Shown here piece by piece: positions 9,832-18,733 of a DNA stretch of 64,000 bases. A model generated the notes under the pieces. The model did no database searches, had not been told where the DNA came from, and was given only the letters and a program-made list of their open reading frames with translations. This DNA comes from CBDUQP01 sp965369385 (GTDB lineage: Bacteria; Planctomycetota; Phycisphaerae; SM23-33). Each line of letters begins with the position of its first letter. Within the stretch, counting starts at the first letter, position 1. The position numbers were made by a program, and so were the translations under genes. The DNA lies in the NCBI GenBank assembly GCA_965369385.1, contig CBDUQP010000001.1, positions 14,029-78,028 of the forward strand, written 5' to 3'.

Positions 9832-9897
9832 GGATTTACAGGAAAGCTCGAATCCCATATCACTGGCAGACATCACGCAAGAGCCCGGCCGGATGCC

Positions 9898-11727
9898 TCA
9901 GAATATGTCTCTACGAAATCCCGCGACACCCATCGCCGCCAACACCAGCCCGGCCGCCGAATACACCACTGTGCAAGCGCCGGTCAATGCCATGGTAGCC
10001 GCAAGTGACCAGTCACTGGAAGTATAACCGCACCATGGCCAATGGTATGTCGTGCTGAATGTAACCGATTCTGCCACGAATTCAGCCTCAACTGGGGATA
10101 GCCACCCCACTCCCTCGACCAGCACCCATGCATGAATCACCGGATTCAGGCCGGCAACGGCTTCCAGGAGATCCGTATCATTACCTATTGCCCCGATGAG
10201 GCCACAAAGCAGTGGAATGCCCGCCCACAACACCAGCACGAACGCGACATTCATAATGACTGCGGCAGTGGTCTTCCTACACATTGAGCTGAACAGAATT
10301 CCGCTTCCCGTCACGAACAGAGTGGACCATGTAATGAGCATCGCCATGTGAACCAGTACAATCCAATGGAGGTAGCCAGCAAACACGAACACAACCATGT
10401 GGCCAATCAGGAACACCCATACTGGCAGTACACGCTTGAACACGCCAATTGCCTTGCCGAAGACTATCTCCCAGCCGCCAATAGGAGTCGCCATGAGAAT
10501 CGGCCACGATCGCGACTCCTTCTCAGTAGTAATCGTCGTCGCGGCATGCACGGTTGTCAGAAAGATACCTATGAACATCAGGACCACAGCAAACACTCCG
10601 TGCGTTTCTCCATCGTCGAACGCATCATGATCCCCAAGGAAACAGTACATCCATACAAGCAGCCCCACAGTGACAATCGCCGCAATCACGTTCGACACTT
10701 TCCACTTCACGAGCGGCCGTCGGAGTTCTTTCCAAACCATAACCGGGCCGGTTACCCGACGAATTCTGTCGACGACCTCTGTGACAGTGCCACCCTCGCG
10801 CGCTTTCTTTTCATTTCGTTTCGATCTGACCTGATCGAATACCGTCGGCTGCCCCGTTGCCTGGCGAAGCGCGACCTTGCGAACAGTCAGAGTATTCCAC
10901 GCCAGTATCAACCCGGCCGCCACAAGCATTACCCCGCAATGCAGACCCGGCGAAAACGTCATGCCCATTGGAATGGCCCTGCCAGATAGCATGACCTCCG
11001 AATATATCGCCAAGGCAGCAAACGGGTTGGAATGGACGAACACTTCCAACATGAATGTCTGTATTCTGAGCGTGGAATCATCACAGAACAGAGCAACACA
11101 CATGGGTACCACGCCATAAAGAAATGCTCCCATGGCCAACGTGTTTGTCACAACCAGATACGAACGCTTGCTGCGAATGGAGAAGAACATGCTGACGGCG
11201 GCTGCGAAGACGACTGCCGACAAAGTCATGCACACGCTGGCAACAACGAACTCCCATGGTACGCCACCAAAGACTCGCAAAACCGCCAATACAGGCAAGC
11301 TGATCAGCAACAGCACAAATAGCTGCCACAGCTTGCTGAGCAACTTGCCCATCACCACCTGCAAGCTGGTTATCGGTGTTGTCATCAACGTGCCGAGCGT
11401 CTTGTGATATACCTCATCACTTATCGAATTGCTCAGCATGACGACCGCCAGAAACTGCATCATGCAGAACTGCGTCCACGTGATGACAAGCACAGCCTCT
11501 CTGCCCATCATCACCATGCGCGATATCTGGTACGCCCCAGAGTAGTGATGCGTCGCAGAGCCGGCCCAGAACATGGAGAAGATGGATGCCAGGATCAGCA
11601 GGTAGCCGACCCTGAGCACGTAGTTGCGCTTTCGACGACTCGACACACGGAGTTCCTTGTCAAGGATCGGACCGGTCAGCCACCACGGATTGGCAAATCT
11701 CAGAACTGCACTGATTGTTTTAGCCAT
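9898..11727 (-). CDS. ABC-2 type transporter permease (planctomycete-type exporter)
   Basis: This protein of about 609 residues has roughly a dozen hydrophobic segments and an N-terminal motif ANPWWLTGPILDKELRVSSRRKRNYVLR, typical of large ABC-2 permeases whose ATPase is encoded next door. Two similar halves are visible, each with a helix pair followed by the conserved cytoplasmic segment (VYHKTLGTLMTTPI and SRSWPILMATPIGG). The ATG at 11727 is preferred to an upstream TTG because AGGTGA lies about 9 bases before it. It follows the ATPase gene by 25 bases and ends the long minus-strand run. The substrate is unknown; in related operons such exporters accompany MoxR/VWA proteins. Confidence 0.88.
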   Translation of the reverse strand: MAKTISAVLRFANPWWLTGPILDKELRVSSRRKRNYVLRVGYLLILASIFSMFWAGSATHHYSGAYQISRMVMMGREAVLVITWTQFCMMQFLAVVMLSNSISDEVYHKTLGTLMTTPITSLQVVMGKLLSKLWQLFVLLLISLPVLAVLRVFGGVPWEFVVASVCMTLSAVVFAAAVSMFFSIRSKRSYLVVTNTLAMGAFLYGVVPMCVALFCDDSTLRIQTFMLEVFVHSNPFAALAIYSEVMLSGRAIPMGMTFSPGLHCGVMLVAAGLILAWNTLTVRKVALRQATGQPTVFDQVRSKRNEKKAREGGTVTEVVDRIRRVTGPVMVWKELRRPLVKWKVSNVIAAIVTVGLLVWMYCFLGDHDAFDDGETHGVFAVVLMFIGIFLTTVHAATTITTEKESRSWPILMATPIGGWEIVFGKAIGVFKRVLPVWVFLIGHMVVFVFAGYLHWIVLVHMAMLITWSTLFVTGSGILFSSMCRKTTAAVIMNVAFVLVLWAGIPLLCGLIGAIGNDTDLLEAVAGLNPVIHAWVLVEGVGWLSPVEAEFVAESVTFSTTYHWPWCGYTSSDWSLAATMALTGACTVVYSAAGLVLAAMGVAGFRRDIF

Positions 11728-11752
11728 TGTATTCACCTGGTCCACCGATGCC

Positions 11753-12685
11753 TTAGTGGACAAGACCTTCGGTCAGCATGAGGAACGCGTCGTCGAGCTT
11801 AACCTTCTCAGGCATAATCGAAATTACATCCACGCCGCCCTGCACCAACAAACGTGCCACCAGGCCATCGTTCGTCTCGCCATCATCAAGCGACACCACC
11901 AGATCGGCGCTTCCTTCCGGCTGGGTGACGCCGAGAACGACTGGATGGGCAGACAATTGTGCGATTGCCTTATCCGGATCGCCTGCCACCCGCACCCGAA
12001 CATTGTTGTGCACGCCGAGACGTTTCTGTATCTCGTCCTGCGTGCCGCTGAAAACCATCTTTCCCTGCTCGATAATGCCCACGTGATCGCAAATCTCTTC
12101 CAGCTCGCTCAGAATGTGGCTGGAGATCATAATGGTTTTGCCCATCCTCTTGAGCTCCAGCAGCAATTCACGAATCTCGATGCGAGCTCGCGGGTCCAGT
12201 CCGCTGGCGGGCTCGTCCAGTATCAGCACCTTTGGATCGTGAATAAGCACCCGAGCCAACCCAAGACGCTGCTGCATTCCACGAGACAGGCTATCCACGT
12301 GGGTGGCCTTCTTGACCTGGAGATCCGTGAGTTCCAACACCTGCTCCACAACCGCCTTTCGCTGCTTACGGGGCACACGAAACGCAGCCGCGAAGAATTC
12401 CAGATACTCGAACACCTTCAGATCGTCGTAAACGCCCATGAAATCCGGCATGTATCCCACTATCTTCCGCACGTTCATCCCGTTTCGCCGCACATCCATC
12501 CCGTCGATCTTCGCCACGCCGGAAGTCTGCTCCAGCAGCGTTGCCAGAACTCGCATCGTGGTGGTCTTGCCTGCACCGTTCGGGCCGACAAAACCAAAAA
12601 TATCGCCCTCCTTGATGAACAGATCCAGTTCGCTCACTGCCGCCAAACTGCCGAAATACTTACTCAGACCCTTAGTTTCTATCAT
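11753..12685 (-). CDS. ABC transporter ATP-binding protein
   Basis: This 310-residue nucleotide-binding subunit belongs to the exporter whose permease follows immediately. Motifs are Walker A GPNGAGKTTT (about residue 34), Q-loop YMPDFMGVYDDL, signature SLSRGMQQRLGLA, Walker B VLILDEPASGLDP and the H-loop SSHI. The last 90 residues form the regulatory extension common in multidrug or copper-type exporters. It lies 4 bases after the preceding gene of the run, which indicates co-translation. Confidence 0.93.
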   Translation of the reverse strand: MIETKGLSKYFGSLAAVSELDLFIKEGDIFGFVGPNGAGKTTTMRVLATLLEQTSGVAKIDGMDVRRNGMNVRKIVGYMPDFMGVYDDLKVFEYLEFFAAAFRVPRKQRKAVVEQVLELTDLQVKKATHVDSLSRGMQQRLGLARVLIHDPKVLILDEPASGLDPRARIEIRELLLELKRMGKTIMISSHILSELEEICDHVGIIEQGKMVFSGTQDEIQKRLGVHNNVRVRVAGDPDKAIAQLSAHPVVLGVTQPEGSADLVVSLDDGETNDGLVARLLVQGGVDVISIMPEKVKLDDAFLMLTEGLVH

Positions 12686-12689
12686 CGCC

Positions 12690-14765
12690 TTATCCCTTCT
12701 CCGGAAACACTATCAACCGCACCAGCTTGATATGTGAAGTCTCATGATCATAGCCCGCCACCGACAGCGGAGTCGGGGCGTTTTCGTATCGCACTATTAC
12801 CTCGGCTGCGCCCATCCGGCGATACTCGTCAATCGCCCGGGTTCTGGCGTCACAGCCAATCGCTTTGGTCGGATTGGCTTCGGTTGAGCCGCCGTAGCTG
12901 GGCTCCGATCCGCCACGACGAGGCAACGCCAACCATCCCGACTTTTCCTTGTTGGTGAACCCATGGGTTCCACTGGCCTCAACCGACTTCCCAGGGGCAA
13001 TGCTGCCGACTGAAATGAGTTCGCCAGTAGCCAGTATCACACATGCCATGGATATCTCGCTGTCGGCGTTATTGGTGATTATCACGCGCACAGACGATGG
13101 ATCCCGGCCGATGATCTTCGCAGAAATCGGCATCTTCTCGCCATGCGTTTCGCTGGTCATGCACTGCATAGACCAGATACCTATCGGGATCGGAAGAGGA
13201 ATACTGGCACCATCGTGCTGACGATACAACACATCTTGCGAGACAACCGAACCAAAGGACTGCCACCCCGCAGACGGGGCAATCGCGGCCCACCACTGTT
13301 TCGCATCTGTGCCCTGCAGTTCGTAGTTGTCATTGTGGGGAGCGAATATTCCCGCGTAAGTCGTAGTGCAGGTCTCGCCGGTGGCCGCGACCCCGTCAAG
13401 CATCGTGACAATCCGCAACTGCGAATCGCCCGCTCGCAACCATTCCACACCATAGTACGCCACTGCCGTAAACAGCAGAACACACAGCGTTGAAGTGATC
13501 CATGTGAGAGGCTGACGATCCAGGCGCTTCAGAACAAGATAGTCCACCGGGCCAAGCAGCACCGCCAGCACCACCAGAATCAGCACTATCCAGCCCATGC
13601 TGATCGGCTCCATGGCCTCAATATCCATCAGGTAGCCACATATGTTGCTGCTCTCTGCCTCTCGTGGGCTCGTTTGACCATAGTAGCGTCCGCCCCTAAA
13701 ACCACCCCCGTAGTTGTTACTCGTGTCTTTTTCGTCCTTCACCTTCATCTTGCTTGGAGCCTGCGGACCCAGAACCGATTCAATGCGTTTGATCCAGAAC
13801 CCCGCCGCCACATCAGCTTTGACCCTCACCCCGCTGTATCCCTTCAATGTTGAAGGATCGAAACCGAGAACACCCACGCGACCAAAACCAGCCAACCCCA
13901 CCACGAACAGGAGATCGCCTCTGTCGGTGATCTTGTCGGTGATGATCGCGCCTTCTTTCGGTGTGAGGTTGCAATATGCGATTTTGTTTCTGTTGCGTAT
14001 CCCCTTTCCAAAAGACTTGCGGATAGTCCGCTCCTTGAGCATACCAACATCAACTGGCAAGAGTTTTCGCAACACATGATCCGCAGCCATGGGCCTTGCA
14101 CCAAGAACCATCAGCAGCTTGCCGCCCCTGCGGACCCATTGCTCGATGGCCTTGCACTGGTGACTTGTCAGGCTGTCCCAGTCCACATCATAGAGGACCA
14201 GCACGTCAAGAGTGTCATACCCGGTCCAATCATATGGCAGCAGCCTCGCCAGCCTCGACAACACATGCACCATGTCGCCTTGATTATCACTCGAACAAAA
14301 CTGCGCCAACCTGCCCAAGTGAAAAGATGACCTTCCAACCTGCCCAATCAGGATGCGATCCTCGGTGACTGCTTCCACAAAGTTCCTGCCGGAGAGTGCG
14401 AAGTCGACATCGCCACTCCAGCGGCGACGCCCTTGTGAATCGTAAATTTTCAAGCTGACTTCACCCGCGTGAGAAGCAATCTTGGCAGACAGTATCATCC
14501 TTGCTGGAACGTCTGGCGTCAGCACGAACTGCCGTGAAACCGTCATCCGGTTTATGTCATCCTGGTCTGCGCTCAGCATAACCGTCCCGCCGAACGCTTC
14601 TGTCAGCTTGTCCGCCGCGATACTTATCTGAACGGGTGTCCACCGAGTCGGCCTATACACACCGCCCCATCCTACGCTGCAATCCACGTTGAACTCTGAC
14701 TCTGCCGCAGAGCACGTACAGGCCGCCAGCAATAAGACGAGCAGAACACTCTTCAAACGCCCCAT
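12690..14765 (-). CDS. Secreted/membrane protein of unknown function in the MoxR-VWA operon
   Basis: This protein of about 691 residues starts with a signal peptide (MGRLKSVLLVLLLAACTCSA). It has a beta-rich N-terminal part, a segment resembling a DUF4350/glutamine-amidotransferase-like fold (DTLDVLVLYDVDWDSLTSHQ, then VRRGGKLLMVLGARP), and two membrane helices near the middle (about residues 400-460, MGWIVLILVVLAVLLGPVDY). A second extracytoplasmic domain follows. The GPVDY-type helix end is common in proteins encoded beside BatA and MoxR in planctomycetes. The ATG at 14765 is chosen because GAGGG lies 8 bases upstream and the signal peptide begins there. No catalytic motif is visible. A role in envelope assembly together with its neighbours is inference. 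Confidence 0.7.
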   Translation of the reverse strand: MGRLKSVLLVLLLAACTCSAAESEFNVDCSVGWGGVYRPTRWTPVQISIAADKLTEAFGGTVMLSADQDDINRMTVSRQFVLTPDVPARMILSAKIASHAGEVSLKIYDSQGRRRWSGDVDFALSGRNFVEAVTEDRILIGQVGRSSFHLGRLAQFCSSDNQGDMVHVLSRLARLLPYDWTGYDTLDVLVLYDVDWDSLTSHQCKAIEQWVRRGGKLLMVLGARPMAADHVLRKLLPVDVGMLKERTIRKSFGKGIRNRNKIAYCNLTPKEGAIITDKITDRGDLLFVVGLAGFGRVGVLGFDPSTLKGYSGVRVKADVAAGFWIKRIESVLGPQAPSKMKVKDEKDTSNNYGGGFRGGRYYGQTSPREAESSNICGYLMDIEAMEPISMGWIVLILVVLAVLLGPVDYLVLKRLDRQPLTWITSTLCVLLFTAVAYYGVEWLRAGDSQLRIVTMLDGVAATGETCTTTYAGIFAPHNDNYELQGTDAKQWWAAIAPSAGWQSFGSVVSQDVLYRQHDGASIPLPIPIGIWSMQCMTSETHGEKMPISAKIIGRDPSSVRVIITNNADSEISMACVILATGELISVGSIAPGKSVEASGTHGFTNKEKSGWLALPRRGGSEPSYGGSTEANPTKAIGCDARTRAIDEYRRMGAAEVIVRYENAPTPLSVAGYDHETSHIKLVRLIVFPEKG

Positions 14766-14790
14766 AATTAACCCTCTGTAGAAACTGGAC

Positions 14791-16761
14791 CTATATCCGA
14801 ATCTTCGCATTATACACCAACCATTCCACACACACCACCGCCAGCACCACCATCACGAACCATGGCCAGAGCTCAACATTGCTGGCGACGACCGGGCTTT
14901 CCTGCAAAGTCACTTCCCTGCCGGAAAGCAGCATTTTGTCGGCCGGCGATATGTCACTCTCGTCCCTGTCAAGCAAGTTCACCGCAAAAGCTTCTTCGGG
15001 CCGATCATCAATGCCGGCACGATAAATTCCCACTCGAGACGTGTTGGCATACCGCACCGCTCCGCCATCACTGCGTATCTCATCGAACGCCCCGTCAGGC
15101 CGGCTGATCTTCACCTTGCTTCCGTCAGGCAGACCCTCGATGGAAAATGCCTGCAACACTTCCAGGTTCACTCGATCTCCCGCACCGGAATCCTGCAACA
15201 GGTAACTCAGCGAGTTGTAGCAGAACATCACGAAACCGGGCTCGAACGGCCAGTTGGTATCCATGGGATTAAACGATGCGATAACAAACACACTGCCCGA
15301 CCTTCGCACCACGGCCATTGCGGGCGTATCGTTGAACTCCGCAAGTATCTCCGCATCGCGAGGCAAATCCATCTTCCGGCATTTTGCGGCAAACACGTTT
15401 GCCATGCCCACCGCCTGCAACACGGGATGGCGGTTTCGCCAATCGACGATCGCCTGGCTCTTGAGCTCGTCACCCATCGTCACGCCTATGCCCGGTGGTG
15501 CAGCGCCGAAAACGATATACTTGCAACGCGGCAATGACGCCGGAACGTAGCCGTCAATAACCACCACATCGTATGACGTCTCCACCTGTCCGCTGTCACC
15601 GCTCATGGCGTCGAACTCAGCCGGTGTCTTAACGTCGAGCAGTTTCACAGGGCATGCCTTCAACGCCAACTCCAGTGCTATATTGCCCGTGGTCACCAGC
15701 AGCACTCGCATCTTCTTGGCCGGCTGCAATACCGCCCAGGCCGCGTTGTCTGCCTTCAGGGCGTCGTCGCAGACCGCCCTCACCTCAATAATGCCCTGGC
15801 CCTCGTGGGAGAGCGTGAAAGTTACCGACATGCTGCCGGCCTGGCTGTTCTTCCCTCGCTTGCCAGTCCGTGGTTTCAGCGTCAATTGCCTCACTGCCTT
15901 GGCCTTGCCATCGACGCTGAGCTGCACGTCGCAAGTTACCGACTTGTCGCCATAATTCGCAAGCTCCGCGAAAACGGACACTTCAGACGCCTTCTCGTAA
16001 GAACGCCGCGCCTGCATGGAGACCACCGCAACGTTATCGTTGCGATTGCCGATTCGATGGAAGATAAGCTCCCCCTCAGCAAGTGCTATCTCGTCAAGAT
16101 CACTTATGCGACCATCGCTGAACAGCTCCAGCTTCGCCGGCGGGCGGCCTGTCTGGGCGGCAGTCGTGTTCGATGTAGCTCCCGAAAACGCGGTGGCTAC
16201 GACTATCGCTTCAGAAAGTGCACTCTTGCCGTCAGATTGCTCTATGGAGTCTATCGCCGCCAGGAGCCTGGCCTTGTCGGAAGTAAAATTGCATAAAACC
16301 TTCGCGCCATTATCAAAGGCAACGATCATCGCTTCATCACTATAATCACGAAGCCATTGTGTCTGGCTTCGTAGCGATTCAACCAGCACCCGGGACTGTA
16401 GCTTGGCGATGTCAAGACGAGTTTCGCCGTCTTCCATCGTGCTCATGCTGCACGAACGATCTATCAAAATCACGTATCGCTTGGCCTGGCCGGCGTTCAT
16501 ACTAAGCACCGGCCGACCAAGGGCGACCAGTATCGCCGCCAATGCCAGCAACTGAAGTAGCAGCAGTATGCTCTTGCGGATTCGCTGCAACGGCGCGTTG
16601 ACCCGCAAATCCTGCACCGCCCGCTTCCACAGGAACGTGCTGGATACCTCCATTTCCTTACGCTTGAGCTTGAGGAAATACAGCAGCACCAGCAGAGGCA
16701 CTGCCACCCCGGCTGCTATCAACGCTGTTCTTGCTGCCATCCATCCCATATCAAACTCCAA
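14791..16761 (-). CDS. BatA-type membrane protein with von Willebrand factor A domain
   Basis: This 656-residue protein has an N-terminal BatA domain with a helix and the motif PLLVLLYFLKLKRKEMEVSS (about residues 18-38), a second helix near 60-80, and a von Willebrand A domain. The metal site (MIDAS) of that domain reads DRSCS at about residue 97-101, a variant of the usual DxSxS. A later extracytoplasmic region and a C-terminal helix (LWPWFVMVVLAVVCVEWLVY) complete it. In Bacteroidetes and planctomycetes such proteins work with MoxR ATPases and DUF58 proteins in chaperone-like or stress functions that remain poorly defined. It sits between the DUF58 gene and the secreted protein gene in one run. 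Confidence 0.82.
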   Translation of the reverse strand: MEFDMGWMAARTALIAAGVAVPLLVLLYFLKLKRKEMEVSSTFLWKRAVQDLRVNAPLQRIRKSILLLLQLLALAAILVALGRPVLSMNAGQAKRYVILIDRSCSMSTMEDGETRLDIAKLQSRVLVESLRSQTQWLRDYSDEAMIVAFDNGAKVLCNFTSDKARLLAAIDSIEQSDGKSALSEAIVVATAFSGATSNTTAAQTGRPPAKLELFSDGRISDLDEIALAEGELIFHRIGNRNDNVAVVSMQARRSYEKASEVSVFAELANYGDKSVTCDVQLSVDGKAKAVRQLTLKPRTGKRGKNSQAGSMSVTFTLSHEGQGIIEVRAVCDDALKADNAAWAVLQPAKKMRVLLVTTGNIALELALKACPVKLLDVKTPAEFDAMSGDSGQVETSYDVVVIDGYVPASLPRCKYIVFGAAPPGIGVTMGDELKSQAIVDWRNRHPVLQAVGMANVFAAKCRKMDLPRDAEILAEFNDTPAMAVVRRSGSVFVIASFNPMDTNWPFEPGFVMFCYNSLSYLLQDSGAGDRVNLEVLQAFSIEGLPDGSKVKISRPDGAFDEIRSDGGAVRYANTSRVGIYRAGIDDRPEEAFAVNLLDRDESDISPADKMLLSGREVTLQESPVVASNVELWPWFVMVVLAVVCVEWLVYNAKIRI

Positions 16762-16798
16762 ATCCGCTTAATGCTCTCATCGCAAGTCGCAATAAATG

Positions 16799-17710
16799 CT
16801 ACTTGAGCAATCCCGTTCTTCGCAGGTAGGTGAGCACGAGCTTTTCCACTGAATCGCCCGAGTTAATCAATCCGTAAATCGCACCGCGCTTCTTGCAGAA
16901 CTCCTTAATCTCATTGCAGTACGCGGTGAGCGCCTTGTTGTAGTAGTTCAACAACGCCCGACTCATTGTCACTTCCGAAACATCCACGTCCTCAACGTCA
17001 ACGAGCTTCACATCTCCGGTGAGCTCCGGCGATAGTTCCTGCGGGCTCAACAACTGAAACGCATACAAGTCGGAATTGCACCCGATAAGACGCCTCAATC
17101 CATCGTCAAAACCTTCCTTCAGCAGAAAGTCCGATATCACCACCACCACGCCGCGAGAATCATTGCCGCCCGCCAGTTCCCTGCAACTCCTGCTGAAATT
17201 CGATACGCCTTCGGCGCGAGTGCTTATCAACATTTCCGCCATCTGAGGCAGGTAGCGGCGGCCTCGCATGTTCGCAACGCGTCCGACAATACCGTCGGCG
17301 AACGCACTAATACTCACACGATTATTGTTCGCAAGCGAAACATACGCCAAAGCCGCCGCCATTTGCTTGGCGAATATCTCCTTCGACGGCTCGCCCAGAG
17401 ACATCGACCCGCTAACGTCTATCGCTATGTGAACCGTCAAGTCCTGCTCTTCGAGGAACAGCTTCAGGAAGAACTGCTCAAGGCGGCCGTAGATATTCCA
17501 ATCCACCAGACGAAGATCGTCGCCGACCACATACGGGCGATGATCGGCAAACTCCACGCTCTGCCCGCGACGCTTGCTGCGGCGCTCGCCCTGCAACTTG
17601 CCCTGGAGAATCTTGCGGCTCATGACGTCCAGCGCATCCAAGCGTGTCATGAAGTCCGGACTAAGAAACTCCTTCAGCTTGCCGGCAGATGTTCTCGCGA
17701 GTGTGGTCAT
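16799..17710 (-). CDS. DUF58 domain protein with VWA-like fold
   Basis: This 303-residue soluble protein carries the DUF58 hallmark (GQSVEFADHRPYVVGDDLRLVDW, about residues 49-71) followed by a von Willebrand-like domain with an intact MIDAS motif DVSGSMS (about residues 98-104). DUF58 proteins are the usual partners of MoxR AAA+ ATPases. Here the start overlaps the end of the moxR-like gene by 4 bases (ATGA), so translation is coupled. Length and motif order are normal for the family. The precise client of the MoxR-DUF58 pair is unknown. Confidence 0.9.
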   Translation of the reverse strand: MTTLARTSAGKLKEFLSPDFMTRLDALDVMSRKILQGKLQGERRSKRRGQSVEFADHRPYVVGDDLRLVDWNIYGRLEQFFLKLFLEEQDLTVHIAIDVSGSMSLGEPSKEIFAKQMAAALAYVSLANNNRVSISAFADGIVGRVANMRGRRYLPQMAEMLISTRAEGVSNFSRSCRELAGGNDSRGVVVVISDFLLKEGFDDGLRRLIGCNSDLYAFQLLSPQELSPELTGDVKLVDVEDVDVSEVTMSRALLNYYNKALTAYCNEIKEFCKKRGAIYGLINSGDSVEKLVLTYLRRTGLLK

Positions 17711-18732
17711 GATGCCTCAACGGTTCTGTCGGTAATCTGCGAGGTCTTCTCGAGTATGTCACTCAGCACTTCATCGTTCGATATGCCCTCGGCCTGCCCT
17801 TCGAAGTTCAGTATCACTCTGTGCCGCATAGCCGGCAGGTATGCCTTGGCGATGTCGTCATAGCTCACGTGATACCGCTCATCCAGCATCGCCAGCACCT
17901 TCGCCGCCAGCACAATAGACTGCACCCCGCGAGGCGAGCCCCCGAACCGCAGATATCTGTTAGTGATATCCTGCGCAAATTCGCCGCCGGGATGTGTCGC
18001 CAGCACCAGGCGGATCGCGTAGTCCTGCACATGCGATGCAATTGCCACCTGCTGCACGAGCTGCTGAGCAGCGATAATCTGCTCGCCCGCGACAACTGCT
18101 TCGGCGGTCGGATTGTGCCCAGCCGTCGTGCGGTCCAGAATCTCCCGCAACTCGTCACGCCCGCTGTAGGGGATAATCAACTTGAAGAAGAATCTGTCGA
18201 GCTGGGCTTCCGGCAGCGGGTACGTGCCTTCCTGTTCAATGGGGTTCTGCGTAGCCAGCACACAGAAAGGCTCGGACAACTTGTAAACCACGCCACCACT
18301 GGTCACCGAGTGTTCCTGCATCGCCTCAAGCATCGCCGATTGCGTCTTCGGCGTGGCACGGTTAATCTCGTCGGCAAGTATGATCTGACCGAATATGGGA
18401 CCATGCTGAAACTCGAACTCGCGACGGCCGGTTTGCCGGTCTTCCATGACCACGTTGGTACCTATGATATCCGCAGGCATGAGGTCAGGCGTGAACTGTA
18501 TGCGGCGAAACTTCAGCGACAGCGCCGAGCTGAGCGTGCGAACGAGAAGTGTCTTGCCCAAACCGGGCACCCCCTCCAGCAGCACGTTTCCACCGCAGAA
18601 CAGGCAGACCAGTACATCCCTGACAATGTCATCGTGCCCAACTATCACCTTGCCGATCTCGGCGCGGAGCGAATCAAACATCTGCCGGAACTCGCGGCAT
18701 TGAGATTCCACGTTATGTGTTTCTTGTGACAT
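17707..18732 (-). CDS. MoxR family AAA+ ATPase
   Basis: This 341-residue AAA+ ATPase is of the MoxR type. It has Walker A GVPGLGKT (about residues 53-60), Walker B ILADEINRATPKTQ, sensor 1 ATQNPIEQEGTYPLPEAQLDRF and a helical lid with GGSPRG near residue 270. MoxR proteins are chaperones that insert metals or assemble complexes containing VWA proteins, which fits the DUF58 and BatA genes immediately downstream. Spacing to the large upstream VWA gene is one base. Family assignment is secure; the client is unknown. Confidence 0.95.
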   Translation of the reverse strand: MSQETHNVESQCREFRQMFDSLRAEIGKVIVGHDDIVRDVLVCLFCGGNVLLEGVPGLGKTLLVRTLSSALSLKFRRIQFTPDLMPADIIGTNVVMEDRQTGRREFEFQHGPIFGQIILADEINRATPKTQSAMLEAMQEHSVTSGGVVYKLSEPFCVLATQNPIEQEGTYPLPEAQLDRFFFKLIIPYSGRDELREILDRTTAGHNPTAEAVVAGEQIIAAQQLVQQVAIASHVQDYAIRLVLATHPGGEFAQDITNRYLRFGGSPRGVQSIVLAAKVLAMLDERYHVSYDDIAKAYLPAMRHRVILNFEGQAEGISNDEVLSDILEKTSQITDRTVEAS

Positions 18733-18733
18733 G